DNA from: Macrocystis pyrifera
Lineage: Eukaryota; Sar; Phaeophyceae; Laminariales; Laminariaceae
Reading direction: 5' to 3'
NCBI GenBank assembly: GCA_031763025.1
Contig: JASSKH010000021.1
Span: 4,154,001 to 4,218,000 of the forward strand
Length of the DNA: 64,000 nucleotides
In this document: positions 34,852-46,439 of the stretch, piece after piece
Layout of the letters: each line of letters begins with the position of its first letter
How positions within the stretch are numbered: the stretch's first letter is position 1
Program-made: the position numbers and the translations under genes
The notes under the pieces: model-generated
What the model saw: the letters and a program-made list of their open reading frames with translations, nothing else
What the model was told of the DNA's origin: nothing
The model's database searches: none

Positions 34852-35112
34852 TGTTGATCGATGTCTATAGGTATGGACGTAGCTGGCCCGGGAACGCGTG
34901 GTGGTGACTCAAGACAATACAACGGAACTCTTTCTCTTGTAATATTCCCGAGCTGGTTGTCTCGGTCTCATAGGGAGCTAAACAACCAGTGACATCGGAA
35001 GGCTTACACCTTAGCCCGATGTCTCAAAATTCCACTGCCAGAACCCCTATCCAGCTTGACGCTGCTCAGTCTACATGTATCCTTTTTGTCGAGTTATCGA
35101 GCACAATCAACA
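34852..35112 (+). repeat. LTR-like repeat, right copy
   Basis: 261 bp from TGTTGATCGATG to ATCAACA, a perfect inverted terminal heptamer TGTTGAT/ATCAACA. The flanks of the pair (CCATT on the left, CCTTC on the right) do not form a clean target duplication, so a single-element origin is not proven. Confidence 0.6.
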
Positions 35113-35939
35113 CCTTCACATAGATCACCCCGACAATAGTGTCCCGTAACCGCCTCGAAGGGCACGGTGCTGCGTACATCCCGCTCAGATGAGAGAGTAT
35201 GTGGGTATTCCGGACTACGGCTCGATTCACCTGGGTACACTCAGAGGTGCGCGGCAAAATGACGGAAACACAGCACACTCCCGAAAAAGTCCAAAAGGAA
35301 AAAAAAACAACTAGGGCGGTAGGATTTTCGGACAAAGCGAGTTTTTTTCAACAGATTTTTCTTACTTGGTTTTGGTACACCCCCGCCCTCTCTGGGTTTC
35401 GAAAATGGGTGGTGGGATGTCGGGTTTGGTTTGTCGACTTGCACCCCTTACACTGCCAAAGCAATCATCTACCAATTCCTAGTAGTTTTTTCCCAAAGCT
35501 TTGATGTAGGTTTTTCTTCGTTTTACGGAGGTTAGTTCCGGCTCTCATTCCGAAAAATGGATTGTTCGCGGCGTGTCAAGTACCGCGCACTGTTCCCTGT
35601 AGTATTAATAGTTGTTTTTGGTTGATATGTTAAGCTCGCACAGATACTCGAGCCGGTTGCGTAGCGGGGGAAGGTCGAGATGCTACAAGGTGGTGCGTGT
35701 CGAGGCTGCTACGAGATGCTCGCACCGGCGCTCGAGCCAATGTGTGGCGAGGTCGAGGTGCATGTACGGTGGGACGTGTTGCAGTGTTCTGACCCCCCCC
35801 CCCTCTCCCCCCCTCTGTCGGCCCTCCCATGCCTCGTCCAAACCGATCCCATCGTCGCTTGGTGCTCGTCGCGTGTCACGCGGTGGTCATGGTGATGATG
35901 CGCCCTGCGCTGTGCGTGCGTGTGTGAGCGAAGGGGAGG

Positions 35940-36526
35940 ACTTCAAGGGCACGACTCGCACAGAAGATGGAGTGGAGTGCAGCCTTGGCCGTCTGGTCTT
36001 CAACATCTTCGAGCCCGTAGAGATGCCCATACTCATCACGTCCATCGAGAACAACCTGGGACCGCGGCCGGAAGACGCTTCATCTGCCGATGAGTCGCCG
36101 TATGAAATAGTCACGCATTTCGTAGCCCGCGACGGCTGTGGGCTGAGGGGGATCAGCACCGTCAAAGGCGTGGTAGCTGAAGATCCATCGGACTCCAAGC
36201 GCTTGTTGATTAAGTTTTCGATGGGTACGATCGAGCCGGAAGATGGGCAGGACCTCGACTCCTGGAGTGAAGTGATCGGCGTGAAAGACGCAACGGCCGA
36301 GGGCTCGAAAGGACCGTTGTCCTGGGTTAAGCGAAAGGCGAAGGGTCTAGTGCTCAAGTTGTTGCTCGGGTTTCGCGAACCGGCCGACGAGCTTGGCAGT
36401 CGCGGGGAGCTCTCGTACGAGATGAGGCGTAGCCCGTCGGCTACGATCGACGTCATTTACATCGACGATGATATGAGGGTCGTGCGCGGCAGCAGAGGCG
36501 CCCTTGTTGTGGCGACTCGCCAGTGA
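35940..36526 (+). CDS. PAP/fibrillin-family protein, C-terminal exon
   Basis: The open frame ends at TGA 36524-36526. Its last 190 residues read as a plastid lipid-associated (PAP/fibrillin) domain: TEDGVECSLGRLVFNIFEP, then YEIVTHFVARDG, GTIEPEDGQDLDSW, LLLGFREPADEL and the family's closing strand YIDDDMRVVRGSRGALVVA. Fibrillins are lipocalin-like lipid binders of plastoglobules and thylakoids. The longer frame from 35612 has a Cys/Arg/Ser-rich beginning unlike the family and is probably intron. I place the exon start near a possible acceptor (CTTCAAG or CGCACAG, 35946-35963). The N-terminal half of the domain is missing here. The plastid-targeted exon at 15173 is the best candidate for the start of the same gene. 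Confidence 0.7.
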
Positions 36527-39500
36527 TGGATCGACCCACACCAGATAAAAAGTGGTGTGTGCTGCGTCTCGGACCCGACAAAACAACGAAAGGAGCAAGA
36601 AGTAGCCGTGTGGTCGTTGTAGGAATGCCGCGATAGCTACAGTAGTTAGTGTGCCTGCTGTGGGGGCCGTTTCGCAACGGTATTCACAAGCCAGGGGAAG
36701 GGTTTGGTGCGTGGAAGGGATACGGGAGGTGAATCGGATTAAACTTCCTGCCCTCCTCGGACGTGTCTGTTTTTTTTATGGCTCTCGCGGGTATTAGTAT
36801 TTTAGTGTCGATATTTTCAAGTTAGGTGTGATCGGGTTGCTTTTTCAGCTTTCCTCGGGCGCTCGCCTGCCGCGTGGGCGACCATAGGGGGCACAAGCCG
36901 GGCTAGGGTGCAGCAACCGCCACACCTGATATCCCGGGTGGGAAAATCGGGGCGACTCGATATACTCACGCTACCGTATGTTGTTGGTTACGACGGTGCC
37001 ATCGTGTTCTACAACCGATTTCACAAAACACGACCAAGTGCGGTGGCTTCATAAGCTTTACTTTCACCAATCCGTCGGAGGGTGGATGAATATAATGTAC
37101 GTAGCTCTTGCCGGGTACTCGCTCTAGGAGCGGTGTGGGTATTTGCAACTGTTTCGACTGTGTGCGCTGGTGAGAGGCAGTAAAATAAAAACGGAGATGA
37201 CGATTTTTGTGGAGAGTTTCAGTCGGACGGCCAATATCTCCTGCTTCATAATTTTATTGGGTCCCCTCCGCGGCTTTGGTGCTTTGTGTGTATCTACACA
37301 GCACCCGCTTTGATAGTTCGTGTGTGTGCTGTGGTGCTTGCTGCTGGTTGGCAGGCTCTGTGAGGCAATTTTCAAATAATGGTTTGAGGGTTCCACTGAC
37401 AATCGCTCACAACTAGTTTTGGGCAGGTACTCAAACTTCGCCTGAACGGGCACTTCTACGCTCTACGCCGCAGTGATGGAGATTGGGATTGAATTGCTTT
37501 GAAAAGATTGTATATCTTTGCTCGTTCTCGAGATTGAATTGACCGTTTTGGCGGCCGATCTTTCAATCTAGAGTCAGAACCGAACATTGATCAATTCAAT
37601 TTTCAATCTGGATCATTTGAACTCCCCGCCAAAGTAACGCCTTACCATAACACTTGAAACCCCTTGTATAACACGCCACCGTGTGCGTCCCCGTATCCCA
37701 CACAGCCACACAATAAATAGCACAACACAACCGCAGGAAATGAGCTACGAATGTAAACCATGGACAAAGAAAAAGGTCGTTTGATGGTCGATTTTCGAGT
37801 TTTGACCGGTCAAGACCAGTATAAATACTAGTTTTCGTGTGGGGAGTGCCTTGACGGCTGTCAAGGGCAAGGGGTGTAAGAGTGCCGTCACGGGTGGGTG
37901 TCGTCAATCGACAGCAACAACACCACATTCCGACATTTGGGGTACAAACTACTGGGAATTAGTATTGGATAGTGTTTGCAGTGGTAAAAGAGTGTCATGT
38001 GACGCTCGGTCGCAGTGCCGCACTGCTGTACACATTTCCAGGGCGTATTGAGCGTGCATACTGGGGACTCGTACGCTACTTGGTTGGGTAGTCTTTTCGT
38101 TGCTGATTGTTGCATTTTGAGCATCCAGCAGCACAATATACATGTCGTAGGATGCAGGAGCTACGGGTACAAAAAAACAAAACCGCTTGAAATTTGGCGA
38201 GATGAAGATTGAGATCGAGCTTGAGATTGCCTCTTTTAGTCAAGACTGCCGAAATATCAAGATTGCCTTCTATCGGGCAATCTGTCACACCGCGGATGAC
38301 GTAACACTCCGGTAACACTTTATCTACGTTGTGGGGCCTTTGTGTGTCTGGTTTGTTTTGTTTTGTTTTCTTGGGCTGCGTTGGGGATGGTTTCTGCGTA
38401 TTTTGTCCTGCCTACCCCCCCCCGCTCAGCGCCCGCTCAGTGTGGGGGCTGGTCTTGGTAATCGGGCCACTCATTAGTGACCCAGGACGTGTTTTCAGAG
38501 TTGTGGGCTGGGTTTAGGTGGTTCTTGCCGTCTTCCGTGTTATTTTTCTTCATGGTTTTGGTATTCACTTTTCGCTTTTCCATGCATCTTCGCCTCCCCT
38601 TGGCATGGCGATGGCTTTCACTAACAATTTGTTCCTGCCCCTTAAGACTAGGTCTTCCTTTCATTTTTTTTTCACGTACCTTGCCGGCTTCGTTGCGTTT
38701 CCGTTCAGAGATGTGGGAGTGGGTTTTGAGGAGCCGCATCTTCGACTCATGTGCTAGTTCGTGGAATCGGGGTTTCCATGAATTCCCCATAATTCTGCAT
38801 ATACGGCCCATCAGAGTGGGCCAGTGTTATGATATTGCCTTGAATAAGGTTGAAAGCCCGGTAATTACCTGGATTCAGGCACTGGGATCGGATTTGCAAT
38901 ACTTGGAAGGCGTGTCTTAGGTGGAGAACCAGGGGTTTCCAGAAGGGCACGAGCTTGGTCTCAGTCTCCGCTTGCACGAAAGGAGTGAAACTACTCTTCT
39001 TCTTCTATCTCTAAGCAAGCATCACACGTGAGTAGCAACGAGTACCGACTTAATAGGCAAACCTGTTCAGAGATACAAAGACTCCCGCCCGCATGATCTT
39101 AACACCTAACGCGGGGACGCCACCATGTGCTAACATCGTGTTGGCACTGGAGGAGCAATCACGTTTTCGCGGTAACGCAGTGTCAACTGGAAACCCACGA
39201 ACTTGCACACGCCTTAGCGTTGCGTCCAGCTCTGGTACAGTAACTTTGTGTCACGCCGTGGTTACGCCGTGAACGGTGCTTGTGCTAATAACACTGTAAC
39301 ACAATGTTCGAACTTAACCGTGCTCGTACGTCATCACCCTATAATGACATGCCCAGATCGATATCCGCAGATTTTACTAACATGATGGCATAATGTTACT
39401 GACTACGCAGCGTTATCCTTGAGAGGAGTGTTCCACACAACACCCTGCCAAAACGTTATTGTTGCCCGGCCAAGGAGCGGTTCGGCGTCCTAACTCCCCA

Positions 39501-39895
39501 AGTGTGTGTGTACTCGTAACCATTTTTGTAGTTGGTCGGGTTTTTGTGAACGTATTACCTACTGATCTAGTCGGGTTTGTGTGAGGATTTATTGGAACAC
39601 TGCACATCTTTTGGCCTCTGTTCAATACCCCCTCGCGCTGAAAAGCTGTTTGAATCTGCGTTTTCTCTCGTGTGTTTTCTTTCCTGATTCTTGCTTGTTT
39701 TTCTCTCTTCCCTTTTGTTTTTTTTTTTATTTTGATTTCGATTTTTTGAGATTTCGGCGTCGAATTATTGTTTTCGTCTTGTCTTTTTCTTGTGGGTGTT
39801 ATGCGGTCTTCTCGGTTTCCATGATGCCTTGTACAGCGTACCGCCTGTACCTGATACGTGTGCGTACCCCCCTTTTGTTTTGTCTGAGGGTGTCT
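36527..39895. other. No supported gene
   Basis: The first few hundred bases are presumably the 3' untranslated region of the fibrillin-like gene. Later parts hold ATTGAATTG/CAATTCAATT inverted words (37480-37610). A stretch at 39100-39420 shares TAAC...GTTA words with the array at 41.4 kb. A minus-strand frame (38437-38811) is rich in Lys and Arg and overlaps a Leu/Phe-rich plus-strand frame; neither is recognisable. Confidence 0.4.
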
Positions 39896-40170
39896 GTTGA
39901 TTGATCTCTAAAGGTATAGGCGCAGCTGGTACGGGAACGCGTGGTTGACTCCAGACAGTAACACGGAACTCCTCTTATATTTTATAAATTTTGAAATACG
40001 TCAGCTGTGAGTTCGACTGATTAAATAGTTGATACTCAACTTTGCAAGCTGCGTAATACGCCTCGTCTATATTCCATTATATTATATTCGAGCTGTCGAG
40101 TGACAGCTCATGCATCGTATGCAGGTTATTATCCAACATGACGCGGGAATAAACCTCCCGTTTATCCCCC
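39896..40170 (+). mobile_element. Third LTR-like copy, interrupted by family E
   Basis: TGTTGATTGATCTCTAAAGG to ACACGGAACTC matches the first 90 bp of the LTR-like repeat. It is then broken by a family E copy (about 39988-40078: AAATACGTCAGCTGTGAGTT) and resumes with TTCGAGCTGTCGAGT. It shows the LTR-like sequence also exists as a solitary copy. Confidence 0.6.
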
Positions 40171-41424
40171 CGAATATCCGACTAAATATCCCTCTCCTAT
40201 AATCCTATGTCAATGTATGGAACTCCCTAATATTAGATGTAACGTCTCCGTCGTGTTTCATGTGCATTATTGTTTTTTTTTTTCGTGGTATTCTTCCACT
40301 ATACTCCAGAGTTGTTGGAGCCAGTCCTGCGACCACGGATTGCATTGTACTGTGGCTGCGAGTTCATGTATTTTTTTTTTCAATATTTTCCAGTTCGTAG
40401 ACGTTTGCATATAGTAGTATAGTTCGAGTTTGTACGAGGGAGGCGGTATATGTCACCTCGTTTCTATAGGTACTACTAAGTACCTGCTTGCCTGCTGGTA
40501 CTGCTGTTCTGTACCAGGCACGAAGAGATTTGGAGGCTAAAGCGGGACCAGTTCCACCTGAGTGCGGCAGCCGCACTTATGTGGGATGAATTTGTGTGTA
40601 GAGATTTTCACCGCGTTTATTACGTGGGGCCCCGCACTCAATGGTACCGCACATGAGTGGGACCCCCACCGTACTGAAACATCTACGAGAAAAAGAGTGA
40701 AAGGATTTACGAAATTTCGAAAACGGTGTTCATACTGAAATATTTTTTTGCGATTTTTCGGAAACGGTGTTTGTTGTTATATTTTCAAGTTTGCAGACGT
40801 CAGCGTCCGAGGTACGAGGTACCAGGGAGAGAGGTATAAGGAAGCGAGGATGGGGGGGCAAGCATGGAGGGAGGAGAGAAGGAGGGAGGGAGGGAGGAGG
40901 GGGCGGGGGAGGGAAGGACAGAGAGAGGAAGGGAGAGAGAGAAGTAGCGAGGGACCGACGGAGAGAAGCGGAAAGGAGGCAGGGACGGAAGAAAGCCTTT
41001 GGTATCGCCGTGCCGCTTATCGCTTGCAGCACAGTCCAGAAATTAATTTCACCCTATTCCACTTGAAAATAGAGTTGACCAACGGTTTTTCTGCTGGCCT
41101 CGGGCGAGCGATTGCTGATGCTCGTCCCGTCGCCCCGTTTGGAATGCCGGCAGTCAATTCTGATAACATCACACACAGGGCACCCGATAAGGTGTGTTTG
41201 GACCATGACGATCACCTCCGCGAGGACTTCGACCTGATGCGTGCGGCATGGGCGTAGCTGTTTTAAAATATTTTGTTCGTAGGTGACCATAGAGTGACCC
41301 TCATGCGGACAGACAGACAGACATACACTTTTGTTAAATCCGTTCTAGAGACCACAAATGTACCACTAGTGGAACCATGCGTTGGTCAGCACAAACACCT
41401 ATTAGTCTGTTACAAAATAACACA
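40171..41424. other. No supported gene; purine tract inside
   Basis: The region 40850-41000 is almost all A and G on the plus strand (GGGAGG and GAGAGA words). The mirror-like polypurine run could form triplex DNA. The 169-codon frame across it (40748-41257) is mainly a product of stop-poor repeat sequence, and I do not support it as a gene. Confidence 0.5.
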
Positions 41425-41830
41425 CTAGCATAACATAACGGAGTGACCAGCACTACTAACACCACGTTATGCGGACCCCCCGTTTGATTGCTATAGGGTC
41501 CGATAACGTAACATTCAACTTATGTTAGCAATATTACAGTCTTAGCCGGCCGATGCGTAACATTATGCTACAGTAGAATGTTAGCCGAATTGCAGCAGCC
41601 TCTAACATTACGTTACGGTGTTACTGTCAGAAAAGATCTGATTTTAACATTTCGTTACTATGTTACGAAACTCATCAATCCGGGCCTAACACAATGTTAC
41701 TGAGTTACCGTTGAGTCCGAAGTCGTTCTAACGTTGTATTGCGGCGTTATCCTCTGGGTCTCCCCGAGGTCTAACATGCGTTACCTGTGTTAGTAGTGTA
41801 GCGGCATCGCGAAGAAACGTAATGTAGCCG
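41425..41830. repeat. Degenerate array of TAAC...GTTA units
   Basis: Units such as CTAACATTACGTTACGG, TTAACATTTCGTTAC, CTAACACAATGTTACTG and CTAACATGCGTTACC recur at 35-60 bp spacing. Each is a small imperfect palindrome. A weaker version lies at 39100-39420. Confidence 0.6.
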
Positions 41831-42014
41831 TGTTATCCAATTTCGCCGAGATCCCAGTAGCGAACGCCTACAAAATATCCCCAGCGAGGGGGGGGGGGGT
41901 ATAACATAGTATCCCCATAAAAAAAGCCTCCAGAATTTGAAACCCCCTAACAGGGGATATTTAGGGGAGATCCCCCAAGGGTGATAGGAAAGAAATCCTG
42001 GACCCACACTTCCC

Positions 42015-42589
42015 ACCCCTCTCCCCCCCCCCTATTATATATATATTATATATGGGTTGGGTTGGCGTCGGTTGGCAACGACACTGTAAAACATGCCACT
42101 CACTACGTGAGCTAGACATCCACGGTACCGTTTTTTTTTTTTTTTTGTTTTTTTTTGTTTTGGCGACGCCCACAGCTGGTCGTCTAGTTAGATCATTTGT
42201 GCGAAGTAAATAGCCTTTACTCTGCGCAAGAGAATTGATCGTATCACGTAGTGTTCAAGGTAAGGCACCCAAGAGGCAGTTACATAGTACTCCCATTGCT
42301 GTCTCTGGAAGTGGCTACACCGGAAATTAAACTAACTCATTGAAGCTGTCATTCATATGCAAGTCCGCCTCACAAGCGGTTCTTAATAGGATGCAGCTCA
42401 CCCTTCATGCGACTCGCCGGACACCTCACGGCGCTTCGCGATTGGTGCAAGCAATGTCTGCCTGGTCCGTGAAAACCCGACATGCTCCGTCCCGGCATTG
42501 CAGGGATGCGAGGGTCTATGGTCATACGACTACGGCCATGCATGAGATCGAGTACATCTCTCCTATCAAGTACCCCCCCCCCCCCCCCC
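42015..42589 (+). mobile_element. Repeat R, copy 1 (SINE-like, poly(C) tail)
   Basis: It starts in a C-run with CTATTATATAT and GGTTGGGTTGGCGTCGG, and ends CATGCATGAGATCGAGTACA, then AAGTAC and C17 (42573-42589). It has no open frame. Copies 2 (45903) and 3 (57895) match along the whole length. The end GTAC followed by poly(C) is shared with the LINE that follows, which suggests R is moved by that LINE. GACTACGGCCAT near the end resembles the first bases of 5S rRNA, but the match is too short to claim an origin. Confidence 0.75.
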
Positions 42590-45500
42590 TGAAGTAGCAG
42601 TAGATGTACAGAAGTATAAGAGGCAAGGAGAAGTAGTACTAGTGGGAGATTTTAACTCAAGAATTGGGAGGGCAAGCAAACTGAATGAGAACATTGGACA
42701 ATATGGGGAAGTAACAAATAATAAGAATGGGGAAGAGATGTTGAAGTTCCTCAAGCACAACGAGATGAAAACGTTGAACGACAGAGTAAAAAAGGCAGAA
42801 CCGGAATGGACTGGATAGTGCATACAAAAGGGAGAAAGCTCTATCCTTGACTTTATAGTAGAAAATGGAAGTGGTAAGGAAACGGAACTACATGTATGCG
42901 CAGCGGACATAGGAACTACGGATCACTGTCTAATACGGACAGACAGTCAACAGGCGAGAGTTATCAAACATAGAAGAGGTAGGAAATTGTATCAATGGAG
43001 AATAGATAAACTAGAAGCAAAAGAGAAACGGGAAGAGTTCCAAGAAGAGATGGCTAAAAATGCAGAGAAATTTTCCAAGCTGTTGGAAAGAATAGGTACA
43101 ACAAGGAACGATATAGAAAGGGATGATGCAGGAGCTAGGATAATAGAAGGATGGGAGCAGTTGGTCAAGACCACAGCAAGTAAAGTAATAGGGAAGAAGT
43201 TGATAGTATGCAACAGAGCGGTAAAATGGTGGGATGAAGAAGTGAAAGAGGCTGTAAGAGCAAGGAGGAAGGCACACGCAAGGTATACATCGAGTAAAAC
43301 TTCGACAGGGTGGGAAGAATATCCTATAGCTAGAAAGAAAGTAAAAGAGATGGTAGAGAAAAAGAAAGTGATATGGAAAGACGTAGTAAATAGAACGAAT
43401 GAAGACTTTGAGGGCGGGATGAAGCAGATGTGGGTAGGCATAAAAAGGATACTTGGCAAACAAGCAGGAGAGGCAGACACGGGAATAGCTACTCTAAGAG
43501 CACAGAACGGTAAAATGGTTAGTAGTTCGAAGGGGAAAAGGGAGGTACTAGTAGAGCATTACCGAAAGCTATTACGGGGGTCCATAGTTAACGGGACCAA
43601 ATTTTGTTAGTAAAAATAGGTAAATATATAGGTTTTTATGTATACCATAGGTCCTATTAACTATGTACCCCCGTAATAGGAACACCCACAGCCAACGAAA
43701 CGTTCGATGCAGAATTCGAGAAGGAAATCAACGCGTGGGCAGAGGCGAACGTAGATACATCAGAAAGGGAAGACAGTGGTTCGGGAGGGTTACAGAGAGA
43801 GTTCACAAGGGAAGAAGTAAAGAAGTGTGTAGCTAAACTTGACAATAGAAAGGCAGCAGGGGCAGACCAAATAGTGAATGAATTTATGAAGTACGGGGGA
43901 GAAGGGATGCTCACCATGATGCTTAGGTTGTATAACTGGATATGGAAAAACGAGTACGCACCTAGGAGGTGGAGAGAAGGAGTAGCAGTAAATTTATTCA
44001 AGAAAGGAGATAAGGCTGACCCGGGGAACTATAGAGGGATAACGCTACTAAGTACAGTAGGCAAAACATTTTGTAAGATTTTGAACGATAGAATGGGAAC
44101 GATGATGGAGAAGGAAGACAAAATAAGCGAAAGGCAAGCAGTGTTTAGGCCAAACCGTAGCTGCGTAGACCATGTGTACACCTTAGGTAAGATTATCCAA
44201 GGCAGGGAAGACGCGGGACTGACAACATACTGTTTCTTTCTAGATGTGCAGAAAGCCTACGACACAGTATGGAGAAATGGATTGTGGAAAAAACTGTGGG
44301 AAATAGGAATCAGAGGAAAGATGTGGAGAATGATGAAAAATATGACGGAATGTGCGAGAAGTGCTGTGATGCTGGACGGGGAAATATCGAAGTATGATGA
44401 TATTTTACAAGGAGTTGCACAGGGATGTACGTTGTCACCTAACTTATTCAAGATATATATTAACGACCTGATAGTAGCAGTCGAGGGAGCAAGGCAGGGA
44501 GTCACGGTAGGGGAAGATACGGTGTCGGGATTGATGTTTGCGGATGACTTCGTGGGGATATCAGAAACACCCGAAGGATTGCAGAAACAAATAGAGAAGG
44601 CGCTAGAATACACCAGGAAATGGAGGGTGACGGCGAACGTCAAGAAATGCGCAGTAGTTGTTTGCAACGAAGATAAGGTAAACCCGGTAAATTTCAGTTG
44701 GAAGTGGGGAGAAGATGAATTGCCGATCGTAGACCAGTATACATACCTTGGCGTAGAGATCTCAAAAGACTGCTCTTGGGATACACATATAGCAAAAGTA
44801 ATAGGAAAGGGAAAGGCACAAGTAGGCAAGATGGGCGCGATCCTAACAGACCCGAACCTTGACACTAGGATTAAGAGACGTATCTTGATGAATGTGATAG
44901 TACCAAAGCTAGAATATGCAGGAGAAGTATGGGAAGGGAACGCGAAACTCGTAAAACAGTTGGAAACAGTACAAATGACAACAGCTAAAAAAATCCTAAG
45001 ATGCTCAAGTACGACTAGTAATACAGTATTAAGAGCAGAACTGGGAATGCGCCCACTCTCAAGAGACATATAGAGACATGAGAAAGTTGAACTGGCAATA
45101 TAAAGTAAGGAACATGCCAAAAAAGAGGTTGCCAGCCATAGTTGATAGAGCTGTATGGGAGAAAGTAACAAAAGGGCGAGCTGGAATAAGGTGGGATGGC
45201 GTAGTTGAGAAAGTATGGAAGGATCTAGGGGGAAACCAAGTAGAGATGATGTCCGCCGGGAAGTTTGGGAGGTACAAGGCAGAAGTAGAAGAAAGGATAG
45301 AAAGAAGGGAAAGGCTAGCGCTAAGAAACAAGGTGGGATCGGAAAAACACTTGGAGATATACGGGGGATTGAGGGAAGGAATATGAATGAAAACGTATTT
45401 GCATGGGCCAATGGACTTCGCGAAAACGCTGAAACTGCGCTTTCGTGTAGGGGACCTGGACCTGCCAGAAAGAAGAAAGAGGTACGCCAGTAGCCGGGAA

Positions 45501-45902
45501 GAGGAGGAAGTAGACGCACAGATGTGCCCGTGTGGCAAAGCAATAGAGAGTAGAACTCACATAGTAGGAGAATGTGAAATATACAATGAGGAACGGGATG
45601 TGTTAGAAGAGGAGATGAAGAAAATAGACAAATGTGACATGGAGGAGTTTGATACAATGAATAGCAGCGAGAAAACGATCGCTATCCTAGGAGATAGATG
45701 GTGGCCACAGGAGGCCAAACAGGAAGGGGATAAGATTAGCAAAAAGTTTCTATGTAATATATGGAAAAAACGTAATGAGCGCCCAATTGTTGGAGGTGTC
45801 TCTATTAGGAGTAGGAACGGTGCTCCGTCTCGAAAGGGATGCGTGGTCAATGGTCAAATGACTAAGGCAAGCAACAAGTGAGTACGCCCCCCCCCCCCCC
45901 CC
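42590..45902 (+). pseudogene. APE-type LINE, 5'-truncated and inactivated, poly(C) tail
   Basis: The sequence starts inside the endonuclease: VLVGDFNSRIG, then SILDFIV and TTDHCLI, the Asp/Asn and Asp-His motifs of APE nucleases. A linker follows, then reverse transcriptase with NYRGITLL, FLDVQKAYDTVW, GVAQGCTLSPNLF and the catalytic FADDFVG (about 44540). A C-terminal zinc knuckle reads CPCGKAIESRTHIVGECE. Defects: in-frame TAG at 42816-42818, a MITE1 insertion at 43572-43676, a frameshift near 45062 (about 4 extra bases) and TGA at 45384. The ORF ends at 45879-45881, followed by GTACG and C16 (to 45902). Such elements copy themselves by target-primed reverse transcription. The base composition (A-rich, GGA-rich) differs from its surroundings. 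Confidence 0.9.
43572..43676. mobile_element. MITE1 inserted in the LINE reverse-transcriptase ORF
   Basis: 105 bp with ends TTACGGGGGTCC and the complement TACCCCCGTAA, flanked by TA (43570-71 and 43677-78). Removing the element and one TA rejoins HYRKL to GTPTANE in one frame, which shows a clean insertion into a once open frame. Confidence 0.95.
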
Positions 45903-46439
45903 TATATTATATAGGTTGGGTTGGCGTCGGTTGGCAACGACACTGTAAAACATGCCGCTCACTACGTGAACTAGACAACCAGGGTACCGTTTTTTTGTTT
46001 GTTTGTTTTTTTTTGGCGGTCGCCCACAGCTGGTCGTCGGGTTAGATCATTTGTGCGAAGTAAAGAACCTTTACTCTGCACAAGGAAATTGGTCGTATCA
46101 CGTAGTGTTCAAGGTAAGGCACCCATGAGGCAGTTACGTAGTACTCCCATTGCTGTCTCTGGAAGTGGCCACACCGGAAATTAAATTAACTCATTGAAGC
46201 TGTCATCCATATGCAAGCCCGCCTCACAAGCAGTTCTTAGTAGGATGCGGCTCACCCATCATGCGACTCGCCGGACACCTCACGGCGCTTCGCGCTTGGT
46301 GCAAGCAATGTCTGCCTGGTAGGCGAAAACCTGACATGCTCCGTCCCGGTATTGTAGGGATGCGAGGGTCTATGGTCATACGACTACGGCCATGCATGAG
46401 ATCGAGTACATCTCTCCTCTTGAGTACCCCCCCCCCCCC
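45903..46439 (+). mobile_element. Repeat R, copy 2 (poly(C) tail)
   Basis: It begins directly on the LINE's poly(C) tail with TATATTATATAGG and GGTTGGGTTGGCGTCGG, and runs to GATCGAGTACA, then TTGAGTAC and C13. It is nearly the same as copy 1 throughout. The next unit again starts at the C-run with ACCCTCGGCCGGCCC. Confidence 0.8.

Noticed and set aside
38437..38920. Host gene at 38.4-38.9 kb
   Set aside because: Two overlapping frames on opposite strands have skewed composition, with no splice or family support for either.
40748..41257. 169-codon forward ORF
   Set aside because: It passes through a stop-poor purine repeat. The peptide is low-complexity Arg/Glu/Gly.
42500..42560. 5S rRNA-derived head in repeat R
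   Set aside because: Only about 12 bases (GACTACGGCCAT) resemble 5S and the following sequence does not.
44257..45657. 466-codon minus-strand ORF
   Set aside because: It is the antisense shadow of the LINE reverse-transcriptase and C-terminal region, whose sense frame has all family motifs.
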